From Shinisaurus crocodilurus (lineage: Eukaryota; Chordata; Lepidosauria; Squamata; Shinisauridae), in NCBI GenBank assembly GCA_021292165.1, contig CM037880.1:21722051-21786050 (forward strand): DNA of 64,000 nt. The letters run 5' to 3'. A model generated the notes under the pieces. It did not search any database. It saw nothing but the letters and a program-made list of their open reading frames with translations, and was not told the origin of the DNA. Of this stretch, positions 54,443 to 64,000 are shown in pieces. Numbering within the stretch: the first letter of the stretch is position 1; every line of letters starts with the position of its first letter. The translations under genes and the position numbers were made by a program.

Positions 54443-54633
54443 TCTCTTGGTGATTTCCAGTAGATTTACAAAGATTTCTTACTCCCAAGTTGTTTAACAT
54501 TAGCAACAACAAAGCGACTAGTGAAATGAAGAAAGCTTGGGGGTAAGGTTGGGACAGATTTTTGTGTGGAGGACTATGAGTTCAATCCCATTCTGGTACT
54601 CAAAATAGCAGCCACTAAGATGCACCTTGATCT
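54443..54633. other. No recognised feature
   Basis: Unassigned. Confidence 0.4.
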
Positions 54634-54900
54634 ATATTTATTTATTTATTTATTTTATTATTTAGACCCCGCCTTTTTTCCTGCAAGGAACTCAAGGCGG
54701 CTTACATAATTCTCCTCCTCCTCCTCCTCCTCCTCCTCCTCTCCATTTTATCCTCACAACAAGCCTGTGAGGTAGGTTAGGCTGAGAGTCAGTGACTGGC
54801 CCAAAGTCACCCAGTGAGTTCCATGGCCGAGCGGGGACTAGAACCCAGATCTCCCAAGTCCCAGTCCAGCATGCTCACCACTACGCCACACTGGCTCTTC
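54634..54900 (-). mobile_element. tRNA-derived SINE (MIR-like body), full length
   Basis: As at 29296: tail 'tagaccccgccttttttcct' at the left, (CTC)n at 54712-54740, 'ccaaagtcacccagtgagtt', B box within 'gggactagaacccagatctc', A box within 'cactacgccacactggctct'. Confidence 0.88.
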
Positions 54901-56589
54901 TATGTCTTTTGCACATGGTTCCAGTTAGTGGATCTCAGGGTTCTAGTAAGACACAAAATAGATTCCCCAAACCTGAATTCTTCCCTCCCCTGGCATCGAA
55001 CTCCTCTATATAACAGAAGATCCTGATTGGCTTTTCCACACAACAGAGAATCCTGATTGGACAGCATGCATGCTTGAAACATCATCCAGACACTGAAGTA
55101 CTCTCAAGAGTCTCAAGCTCTGTATTGGCCACACCCACACAGGTTGGCTATTGGGTTCTTCTGAATAGGAAGGGCTAGAACAGTCTTACTGTTTGGGCTG
55201 GGACCTTGCCTGAGCAACAAGGTCTTCACAGGCTCTGGTATTTTTCTGTGTTCCTTTGCTTTGACCCCTGGTTCCTAGGTCCTGGCTCACCTCTGATAGC
55301 TTCCTACAGCTCAGTCTTGACACATGTTCACACTATTGAAACACACTTTATGTCCCCCAACCCTCCTCCTCCTGAATGTTGAAATGGTACCCTTGATTCA
55401 ACCACTGAGACAAAGGAGTGAATGGACCAAAGATTCAATTTTTATAAGAATTTACCAACATTTGCAAAGTTCTCCATATTTGGGACAAGAAGAATTTGAG
55501 ATTTAAAAAAAAATCAGATGTGGGAGAAACCAAAATGGACAGATTCATCCATCCAGCCTATGGTTTTGCTCTTAAAAGTCTGGGTTTGAATCCCTGCATA
55601 TTCAACCATGTTAGTGTTTAATTAGGGTCACCACCTCTTTTTTTCAGACAGGCTCCTCATCTTTAACAGCTATATGGCAAACAGGTACATCATGTTCTGA
55701 TTCAACTAAGTTCAGCTCTTTCTTATGCAAACACAAGAAAGCAAGTCAAGCAAAAGGGAGTTGGTAGGGGAGCAAACCTACACAAGACTTCACCAATAAA
55801 AGTGCAAGCAAGACAGAATTTACCTGGCATCGAGAAAAGATAGCAAAGATGGTGTTAGGTGAATGTATCTAGGGAGGGAATTCCATAATCATGGCACAGC
55901 CTCTAAGAAGGCCCTATCTCCAGGAGCAACCTGCCCAACATCTGGAGGTGTAGGGTAGGTGCCTGAAGATGGCTAGATATTATCAACCAAGATGGGTAAG
56001 AGTCAAACATACAAGTTGCAGGCTGCACTTTTCCAAACACACTGTTGTCATCCTCAAACAAGCTGCTGCAAAAGGAATGCCCTGCATTTGTTCTTCATTC
56101 AACATGGAGCCCAGGTTGGAGTGTATGCAAGCAATTCTACTTGCAAAGTGCTTAGCAAACAAGTCACAGTATGCTAGCAAGGGCTCCAGCTGATCACCCT
56201 GGAGGAGCTCCACATGAAGGCAAATCCTCCCCACCTGGAAAAGCCTCAATGGGGAGCATTGAGCAGGCATTATGGTGGTGAAGAAGTACTTTTTGTTTGC
56301 CACCATTGCCATCACCATCCCAGAGTAGGCATTCAAATGGGCTCTAGCCTGTGTTCCATCAGATTTCCTCTATGTTTTTCTCTGCTCGCGTTCTAGGTAC
56401 TGTTGTCATGAACAGGATATGCAGAACAGAAAGGCTTGGTGATGGGTGCTTTCAGTAGGGTGCCGTGCCCAGTTATGAATGGACAAAAGAGAGGAATGTA
56501 TCACCCTAAAAGAGGATAAAATAAGGCACTGATTTGCATAAATCTGCATATGCTAATTTATCTGTATAGGTGCAAATTTTGAAATAATT
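54901..56589. other. No recognised gene; faint repeat words at 55410-55560
   Basis: About 1.7 kb. 'aaccaaaatggacagattca' followed by 'tccatccag' resembles the end of the ATGCATTT-rich family. Frames of 117 codons on the minus strand (55983-56336) show no domain. Confidence 0.45.
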
Positions 56590-57030
56590 TACAGAGCAAT
56601 CCTATGGTCCCAGGCAGAGCATCCCAGGGACCATAGGATATGTCAGAATCTCCCTCCAAAAGGTGTAGACCCTCCTATGATTTCAGGAGGGAGACTCCGC
56701 ATTCGGATCCCTTCCCCATGCCCCCTTGCAACTACTGTGGAAAGAACCATGGTGGGCAACCTCAGACGACTTTGGGGAAGAAGAAAAGGGGGTATTCTGG
56801 TGGATAGGGAAGGGAGGAGAGAGATGAGACTAGGATCCTATGGACTCTGCAGCTCTGGCCTCACCCCTGGTAGCACGACCCCTCTAGATGGGCTCAGTCT
56901 AGAGGGAGAAATGGCAAAGGAGGATGGACGGAGAGGTGAAAATCACCTCCATCGCTCCTCCCGCCCTGCAGGCAGCAGCCCAGCAGGGCATAGGATACTC
57001 AGAAGCCTGATATCAGAGGATTCCATTTAG
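56590..57030 (-). mobile_element. 480-bp non-coding element, family F, copy 3
   Basis: 'acagagcaatcctatggtcc' at the left; interior 'cccccttgcaactactgtgg', 'ctctagatgggctcagtcta', 'ctcctcccgccctgcaggca'. The right end is degraded near 57030. Confidence 0.68.
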
Positions 57031-57049
57031 CAGGCGGCAATACAGTAGA

Positions 57050-57284
57050 TTGGTCCCCTAGATAGAAATACAGTACATGACCAGGTGACCTGTGTGTGCC
57101 TTGGCCCTTGCTCAGTCTGCTGCCCAGGTGCTGTTGATGGACAAATTCATGGACCAGCTCTTCCTTCAGATGGCTCTTGATCTTTCAACTGGACTTAGAC
57201 TGGACAGCCGTTAAATAGAGAACGGTCCTCTAGCAGGCCTTCAAATAGAGGACTATCTTCTGTAAAAGAAGACACATGGCCACC
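57050..57284. mobile_element. Family G element
   Basis: 'cttagactggacagccgtta', 'aatagagaacggtcctctag' and right end 'acacatggccaccctg'. The shared order with 50830-51455 supports one family. Confidence 0.55.
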
Positions 57285-58284
57285 CTGGCTTTCAGACATG
57301 CAGACACAGATACAAACTTTGCAGACATGAAGTGGATCTGGGAGAATATTTCAAGCCTGCAGTGTAAGGATCTTTCCATTAAAGTGATCCTCATAGACAA
57401 AAAAAAGGTGGCGGGGTGGGGAGAGAAGAATCCCCAAACATTTCTAGAAATTGTTCTGTTCATGTGCGCATGCAAACAACACATTATGCTGTCACTTCCA
57501 ACAGGAAAAGTTGTCAAGTTACAAATTCCCAGGCATTTGGCTTTTGCAGGTGGGGTGGGGGTGGCAAAATGGTGGCCAGGAATTTTTTGGCCCATGTGGA
57601 AAACAATGGCCCTCCTGTCCTTGAGAGATTTATTTATTGGAAATTATAGCGGGAAGCAGAAGACTAAATAAGTCTTAAGCCTGTCATTATTATTATGTCA
57701 TACGTAGCTGCGCTGTGCCGTATAGCCGCAATCTGCTGTTTTGTAAACTGAGCTGTCAAACACTTGTTATTTTAAAGCTGGAATGTGTCAGGCTCCCCTG
57801 ACAACCCAGCAGCTCCAGCTCCCAGCCTGATTCATGGCTGGCTCTGAGACAGAGGAAGTCCGTGTCTGCTGTAATCTAAACACAGTGTAAATGGAACATA
57901 GAGGCAATGCTGAAAGAAGCAAATAGGCTAAGCCCAAGAAACCCAGGGCAGTACTTTAAAATATATATATATTAAAATGTCGTACTTCGGGATCTGACCA
58001 AAAGAAATCCTACTTCAGAATGCAAAATCTTCTGCAAAAATTTAACTCCAGATATTTTAACATTAAAAAAAAAAAAAAATCTAACCCAATAGGAAGGAAG
58101 AATGTTCAGCTATTGGACAGTATAGAATATATAAAATAAATTAAATATAAAAATGTAAATACATAGACAAATAAATAATGCATTACCCTGTTATAATCCT
58201 TACAATAACCTTGTAAGGTAATCAGTATTATTATATGTACATTGGGGGGGGGGGGCTTTTCTAAAGCCAACTGTTGAGTTCCTG
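57285..58284. other. No recognised gene or repeat
   Basis: About 1 kb. The 57790-57930 part is moderately GC-rich and unlike the flanking repeats, but I see no splice-bounded frame. Confidence 0.45.
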
Positions 58285-58370
58285 GCCTAATGAAAGGCAG
58301 TGTGGTGCAGTGGTTAGCGTGTTGGACCAAAACCAGACTAAGGCCTAGGTTCAAACTTCACAACATCTAG
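58285..58370 (+). mobile_element. tRNA-derived SINE head
   Basis: 'ggcagtgtggtgcagtggtt' (A-box region), 'agcgtgttggacc' and 'gcctaggttcaaacttc' (B-box region). The body is missing. Confidence 0.75.
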
Positions 58371-58871
58371 TATTATGCCTCATTTAATTCTTGCCTTCAC
58401 TCTTCCTGTTCAAAACCAAGTGCTGTTAGGCCTATTCATGCCTGATGATGAACCCATGGGAACAGGGAACAGGGAGTAGGATATCATGCAGTAACCTCCA
58501 CTCATTCACTTAAGGTTCATAGAGCCGGTGTATATATATGACCGAATGTGTGTAAGCTCTATGCAGGTGTTTAGCTGAGCACATGGAGGTGGGGAAGAGC
58601 AGGGACAGTGTGCATGATGCCTCCCACTGCCTTCCACGTGTTTAGCTGAATGTGAGAACAGAGCTAGTTTTTCCTCTTCCAGCCCCACCAGTTTCTCTCA
58701 TTCCTTCACTTGGCTGTCAGATGCTTCTCTCCAAAAGACGGCGGGCAAAACTATTAAGGCTGGCAGCAGCAATTCCAAAGTACAACTCACTATTTGCATT
58801 AGGACAAAGCTCTAGGTTGCTACAACACAATTTTATGACCAACACACAAATGAAAGATTTCAAAAAGTCAT
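58371..58871. other. No recognised gene or repeat
   Basis: Unassigned, 500 bases. Confidence 0.45.
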
Positions 58872-59800
58872 CATCTTAGAATCATAGAGCTTGAAGGGTC
58901 TTTATAGGCCATCTAGTTCAACTCCCTACTCGATGCAAGAAATCCAGAGCTCCAGTCAGTCAACTGGTGGCTGTCCAGACCTCCAGCAAGGGAGACTGCA
59001 CTATCCCTCTAGGTCAGCAGGGGTGGGGAATATTTTTCAACCAGAGGGCTAGATTGCAACCCAGGAAACCTCCTGGGGGCCACATGCCAGCAGTGGGTGT
59101 GGCCGGAACCCAAAGTGTGTATGGCCACCTCACTTTCTCACACAGCATTCACACAAACACAAATACACACCATTCATATGCACACACCCATACACACACC
59201 GTTTATCCCCATCATGGCGTGCTGGGCAGAGAGGTTCTAAACCTCCCCACCCAGTGCACTACAATGGGATTGAAAGATCAGCAGGGGAATGCTCTTATTG
59301 CTGAGCCACTGCGACTTGGAAATAAGAGGTTTTCCCTACCCTGAAAGAGGGGTGGGCCCTGGGGAAGAAGTTGGAAGGCCGGATGGGGAATTCCTGCAAG
59401 GCATTTCTGGCCCATGCACCAGACGCTCCCCGTGCCTACTCTAGGTAATTGGTTCCATTGTTGAACTGTTCTTACCATTATCCAGTTTTTTCCTAACATT
59501 CAACCAAAATCCATCCTCCTTTAAATTCATTTGAACTGGTCCCATCCCCTGGGGTAGCAGCGAAGAGGTATTTGGCCTCTCCTTCCTGACAACCCTTTTA
59601 AGTATTTGGAGAGTAGTGCTGCCATACCTTCTCTTCTCCAGGCTAATCCTACCCAGTTCCTTCAGCTTTTCCTCATAGGTCTTATTTTCCATACCCCCTG
59701 ACCATCTTTTTTGCCCTCTCTGAACCTACTCTAATTTGCCTTCTTAAAGTAAGGTGCCCAGAACTGGACACAGTACTCCAATTGAGCTCTTTTCCATCTT
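58872..59800 (-). mobile_element. CR1 LINE 3' region, split by a hAT element
   Basis: Starts with the CR1 terminus 'tagaatcatagagcttgaag' and continues 'ggccatctagttcaactccc'. After the hAT insertion (59015-59438) it resumes 'aattggttccattgttgaac', 'gcttttcctcataggtctta', 'aaggtgcccagaactggaca' and 'cagtactccaattgagctct', the CR1 C-terminal coding and UTR region on the minus strand. Confidence 0.85.
59015..59438. mobile_element. hAT element, family C (424 bp)
   Basis: Left CAGCAGGGGTGGGGAA, right 'gacgctccccgtgccta'. Perfect 8-bp duplication ctctaggt at 59007-59014 and 59439-59446. The interior has 'gggggccacatgccagcagt' and a CA-rich stretch. Confidence 0.9.
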
Positions 59801-60964
59801 TTTTTTTTCTTTTTCATTGCAAATATTTTGGGTTTTATTCGTTTCACTACGGTATATTAAGCTGCAAGTCTTATTACATTTGTCCTATTTCATTATTTAA
59901 AACTATTTTGCAAGTTAGACTACAACAGTGATCATCCCTCCAGCTAGCCTACCAATTGAATTTATTTATATTTGGGGCCTCTGGCGTGGCAAGAAGAGGA
60001 TGGATGCTGCTTTTTCTCCAACCTTGTGTCTAGACAATGTGAGAGGAAGGGAAAGTTCTCTTAATTAGTTCTTGAAACCCCCCAAGGCATTAGATCATTC
60101 TTTCAAGGATCACAATGCTTGAAATTTTAGAATTTGAGTTTAAACTCAACCACACAGAGTCCCAGACAAGTATAATCAAGAAGATTACAGTGAAATTAAC
60201 ACACTGCCTTTGGGAAAGTCAGTCAATTAATTGTAAAAATGGTGATTAAACCTGCCATGAGAGAGAGCTGCGGTCAAAATTTTAAGATCTTAAAGAAACA
60301 ATCTTATTTTACATCTTATCCGCTTAAAACTCTTATGAGATCCATGCAGCAATTTTAAGGTTCTAAAGAGAATGTGGGGATTTTCCTTCCAAAGCTATTT
60401 CCAAGCATCAGCTTAAAAAGCAGGAGATATTCCACTTGGACTTAGGTTTTCTGATCTTGAGCATGGAAAATCTGGCTGTCAATTTGAATTTTGGTGGGTT
60501 TTGGTAGCTTGTCAATTTATTCAGTATGATCAACTCATTACTTTAAGGAAAAGTCCCAAGTATTTTACTGCATGTCTATTCCATTTTCGGTCTCAGTGCA
60601 TCATGGGGTTTGCAATTTTGAGGCTGTAACAGCCTTTCGTATGCATGCCGGTCTTTATCAGAAGAACTTTGGTTTGGTACTAATCATAGTTTGGTGCTAA
60701 AGGGATCAAATATGAGGAGACAGATAGTTTTGGCACAAAATTTATTGCACTTGGTTTGGACCAACAAAAAAAAAAGGCTGAAATATTAGTATTGTGGTGG
60801 GAATGTAGAAATCACAAGAGTACTTTGTGCTCATTCATATAATTCTGACATGAACGGAGATTCAGCAGAAGTATGGCAGATTTCAAAAATAGCTACCAGA
60901 TATATTTTTTCCAGATCAGAATTCAGAACAGACATGCCATAACATTAAAGCAGAATCCCATTTT
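59801..60964. other. No recognised gene or repeat
   Basis: About 1.2 kb of AT-rich, unassigned sequence. Confidence 0.5.
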
Positions 60965-61080
60965 TTAAACATTATTGTGATTTATTTGTTTGTTTGTTTG
61001 TTTCATTTCATTTCTATACTGCCCAGTAGCCAAAGCTCTCTGGGCAGTTCACAGCAATTCACAAAACACATATAAATTAT
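60965..61080 (-). mobile_element. L2-like LINE 3' tail (type B)
   Basis: '(TTTG)n' tail complement at 60981-61003, then 'ctatactgcccagtagccaa' and 'agctctctgggcagttcaca', the type B stem-loop. Confidence 0.8.
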
Positions 61081-61502
61081 TGGCAAGTTTAGATAATGCC
61101 CGTTCATCGAGAAATATGTATGTTCTGGTAGCTTCCCCTGCCCCCTAATACTCCACTCCTAGCCAATGACTCTGAGAAATTTTAATTGGAAGTGATCTAA
61201 GAACCATTTACAGATGCCTTGTAATGAATGAATGGTCATTAACTGTAATGAGTGTTGCCACCTCTTTCTGACCTCCAGATGTTTCAAAGCATGGCTGTTA
61301 ATCTGAATTTGATGACATGGAGCATGGTGAGGCTCATTTTTACCGTCGTTTTAACAATATAGAATATCTCTCAGACCAGCTGCTTTTTATATAGACAAAT
61401 GTGTGGCATATGTATTATTGTTATTATATTATCCTCTTGTTACAGCAGCTTCACAGGCTACTGGTCTGTTTCCAGGCACAATTCAAAGTGCTGCTTATGA
61501 AC
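61081..61502. other. No recognised gene or repeat
   Basis: Unassigned. Confidence 0.45.
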
Positions 61503-63325
61503 TACTAGCTGTTGCCCGCGGCTGCGCTCGCTGTGGATTTTAGGATTTGGTACAATGGAAAAGATACAGGGCCGGTTCGTATGACCCATGCGGCGAGCGG
61601 GGAAGGCACCACGGGGCTGTCTGCGGGGTCCAGCGGGGCACCACAGATGACCTGCCGCCCCATGCGCATGGGTGGACCCCGGTGGAGCCGGCAGTCCTCG
61701 CACCGCAGTGCGAGCCTCCCGGCGCTAGGGGGCGTCTCAGGATGCCCAGAGGGGCCGTTTGCCCCTACAGGCCTGAGCGGCCGCAGCTCCGGGACTCTGG
61801 GCTGCCGCCTCTGTGCGGCCCCCGCGGGACGGCCGCCTGCTGTTCGCACGGCAGGGTGGCCACATGCGGTAGGGGCTTACCCCTCTACCGCCCATGGTCA
61901 CTTTGCAGCCATCCTGCGGGGGCACCCCCGGTAGGGATGTACTTCGGGCCCTACCTGGGCCCGAAGTTCTCCGCGGCTCGGACCTCCGCGGTGGCGGCGG
62001 CCTGATCTTGCTCTTCAGAGCAGCGCGGAGCATTCTCCACGCCGCTTGAGCCGCTCAAGCCGCCGCTGCCACCGGAGGACCCCCCCAGCCCTCCCCGCTG
62101 CTGCTGCTGCCGCCAGAGGACCCCCACCACCCCCGTCCTACCTGGTCCTGCGCTCCGGTGCGCCTCCGCTGCCTCCGCGCCGCTCGAGCCGCTGCTGCTG
62201 CCGGAGGACCCCCCACCCAGCCCTCCCCACTGCTGCTGCCACCGCCGGAGGACCCCCACCGCCCCCCACCACCCCCACCGCCGTCGTACTACCGGGTCCT
62301 GCGCTCCGGTGCGCCTCCGCCGCCTCCGCCGGCTGCGGAGCCACTGCTGTGACGCGCTGGAGCCCCGCCTGCGCTCTGTTTTGGCGCGGGGAACCATGGC
62401 AACAGGGCTTAAACAGCCCTGTTGCCATGGTTCACCCCACCAAAACAGAGCGCAGGGTCCCGTCGCGTCACTTCCTCCACGCCGGAAGTGACGCAACGGG
62501 ACCCAGCGGACAGGGAAGGAGGCTCTCCGCTCTGCGGAGAGCTTTTGGTAAGTCCGCGCGGGTGGCTGAGAATCTCAGCGGACACGAGCAGGCCCAGTTT
62601 GGGCCTCGCTCGTGTTCGCCGAGATTCTCGGCCACATCCCTAAATTTCGCACGACACGGGAAACCGCGGGAGGCCTCTGCTCCCCCGCGGTTCCCATGTC
62701 GTGCGAACATGCCCACAGTGTCTCTGACTAAAAGTGTAACGTTAGGCTGGGTGCTGGCAGCAGAAAACTTTTCTGACAGAAATATCTGATCTTAAAGAAA
62801 AATCAGGTTAATCCTGAGAGTCTACAGGTGATGAAGAGTGACCGTGCCAAGTTTGGGGTAGATCTGTCAAAACGTGATGGAGCCTATGCGACGACGCCCC
62901 ACACACAACAGTCATTCAGTCATTTAAAAACTTTCCCTCCCTTTTTGCCCCCTCAGAGAACATTCTAAATGGCCTAGGGGAGATTTGCATACCCACCCCT
63001 ATGCCCCTGCAGGAATTCATACGAACATTCTAAGTGTCATATGGGCTATTTGCATAACTGCTGCTATTGGCTCCTGCAGCAAGTTGGCTCCTGCAGCAAT
63101 TATGAGGTGAGGCCGATTTGCAGAACTGCAGATATGAGAGTGGGGTGATTTTGCCCCCCCTTTTCACCCCCTTAGGGACGGAATTTCCCAAAATTCTTCC
63201 TTAGTGGGTGTCTATGTCATAAAGGCAATGTCCCTTCAAAATTTCACATTTCTAGATTAAACGGTTTGAGCTGGGCGTTGATGGGTCAGTCAGTCAATCA
63301 GGACACCTTCTTTGATATATATAAA
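61503..63325. mobile_element. Unclassified repeat 'ctagctgttgcccgcggctg', split by a CpG-rich insert
   Basis: Left part 61503-61567 ('tagctgttgcccgcggctgc', 'gctcgctgtggattttagga'); right part about 62725-63325 ('gtgccaagtttggggtagat', 'aacggtttgagctgggcgtt', 'cagtcagtcaatcaggacac', then 'tttgatatatataaag'). Elements with this kind of head and a (CAGT)n/(TA)n foot are widespread in animals; I do not know the class. It has no frame. Confidence 0.55.
61568..62722. mobile_element. CpG-rich palindrome-chain insert (about 1.15 kb)
   Basis: Left 'cagggccggttcgtatgacc', right 'cccatgtcgtgcgaacatgc', imperfectly inverted. Contains a GC-rich tandem repeat (about 62046-62340) and four adjoining hairpins: 62365-62455, 62456-62505, 62560-62634 and 62644-62709. 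The long open frames on both strands (for example 62046-62789) are Pro/Ala/Gly/Arg-rich translations of CCG/GCC repeats, not genes. The right limit is approximate. Confidence 0.6.
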
Positions 63326-63349
63326 GTGCTATTTGGCTTGGAACAAGGC

Positions 63350-63880
63350 TCCCTGAAAGTTTGCCTTGCCCCCTACAAGCCTGCCTGGGTTTTAAGAACT
63401 TCTGGGGAGGCTTGGTCCTGCCACCATCAGAGGCACATTTAGTAGTGACATGAAGGAGGACCTCTTGGTGGCTGCTCCCAGACTCTGGAACTCCCTGCCA
63501 AGGGAGGCAAGGATGGTTCTCTCTTTGCTGTCCTTCTGCCAGCAGGCAAAGATGTTTTTATTCAAGCAGGCCTTTATTTTTATTTTTTTATTTTATTTAT
63601 TATATTTATACCCCGCCTTTTTTCCTGCAAGGAACCCAAGGCGGCTTACATAATCCTCCTCCTCTCCATTTCATCCTCACAACAGACCATGTAAGCTGCT
63701 GGTCTGTTGGGTTGGGTGCTGATCTTATTTCTTTTATTGTTGTGTTTTTATTGTGTTTTTATCATTGTTTTAACTAAAGTTTATTTTAATCTTGGTTTTA
63801 TTACTGTTAATTAATGGCATTTGAGTGCCATTTGGGGTGGTGGTGAAAAGGTGGGGTATAAATAAAATTAATACATTATG
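63350..63880 (+). mobile_element. L2-like LINE, C-terminus and 3' UTR, split by a SINE piece
   Basis: The plus frame from 63450 reads 'LLVAAPRLWNSLPREARMVL' and 'QQAKMFLFKQAF', the RT C-terminal block, then is broken by a SINE tail (63584-63690). The UTR resumes 'tgtaagctgctggtctgttg' and ends 'aaaaggtggggtataaataa' at about 63860. Confidence 0.78.
63584..63690 (-). mobile_element. tRNA-derived SINE, 3' tail fragment
   Basis: 'tttataccccgccttttttc', 'ggaacccaaggcggcttaca', (CTC)n and 'catcctcacaacag'. The head is absent. Confidence 0.82.
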
Positions 63881-64000
63881 CATACATAAATCATACAAAT
63901 CTGACACAAAACCAGAATTATTTAGGTATAATGTCTTTTCTTACTACATTTTTTTTTTGGTCAATATTTATTCAAGGAGTTGGAGGAGAAAGAAACAAAG
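63881..64000. other. No recognised feature
   Basis: AT-rich end of window. Confidence 0.4.

Noticed and set aside
55983..56336. 117-codon minus frame
   Set aside because: No domain, no splice context, and overlapping frames of similar length on the other strand.
62046..62789. 247-codon Pro/Ala/Arg-rich frame and 181-codon frame on the other strand
   Set aside because: Both are translations of a CCG/GCC tandem repeat and hairpins. GC-rich DNA has few stops in any frame, and no domain is visible.
1..64000. CRISPR array, operons, phage or bacterial insertion sequence
   Set aside because: No regularly spaced identical repeats with unique spacers and no prokaryotic gene organisation; repeat content is that of a vertebrate genome.

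Overview
The window looks like repeat-dense, non-coding vertebrate DNA, most probably from a squamate reptile (lizard or relative). The evidence is the repertoire of old and young repeats: CR1 and L2-like LINE ends, tRNA-derived SINEs with MIR-like bodies, a 5S rRNA-headed SINE, many short palindromic hAT elements, Tigger-like TIR elements, LTR remnants, and abundant long microsatellites ((CA)n, (GAA)n, (GGA)n, (ATT)n, (TA)n). There is no operon structure and no ribosome binding sites. I found no intact gene, no convincing host exon, no functional tRNA or rRNA gene and no CRISPR array. Every recognisable protein fragment belongs to a decayed retrotransposon. Species cannot be fixed from the sequence alone.

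Layout. 0-5 kb: L2-like LINE ends, one split by a hAT element, then a 751-bp hAT element made largely of GACTCG words. 5-12 kb: microsatellites, a Tigger-like element, a CpG-rich LTR-like block, tRNA-SINE and hAT elements. 12-20 kb: an RTE-like LINE 3' end (minus), palindromic elements, hAT copies and a second copy of the 2-kb L2-like LINE. 20-20.5 kb: a block that resembles a CpG-island promoter but is a hAT-type element with a perfect 8-bp target duplication. 21.5-22.5 kb: two CR1 3' ends head to head. 25.5-28.4 kb: a stack of nested insertions, comprising a DNA element holding hAT and Tigger-like copies, a local inverted duplication, a tandemly duplicated SINE split by a solo LTR, and an LTR element split by a palindrome-rich insert. 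28-34 kb: SINEs, hAT copies, a 480-bp element and a 5S-CR1 SINE. 34-41 kb: RTE-like LINE (plus) and hAT copies. 41-50 kb: L2 and CR1 RT remnants, SINEs and further hAT copies. 50-61 kb: RTE-like LINE (minus) carrying a copied 73-bp filler, L2 ends, CR1 split by a hAT, and the same 480-bp element. 61.5-63.3 kb: an unclassified repeat split by a 1.1-kb CpG-rich chain of palindromes. 63.4-63.9 kb: an L2-like 3' end with a SINE in it.

Relationships. LINEs (CR1, L2-like, RTE-like) supplied the copying enzymes. The SINEs share 3' tails with them, and the L2-like and SINE tails fold into a similar two-tier stem-loop. Non-autonomous hAT elements are the most numerous named class; ten have clear 8-bp target duplications, and three families show a central TA in that duplication, the signature of Buster-type hAT transposases. 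Three local copy events (116 bp, 73 bp, and 77 bp inverted) look like templated repair rather than transposition. No transposase gene is present, so all DNA elements here would have been moved in trans.
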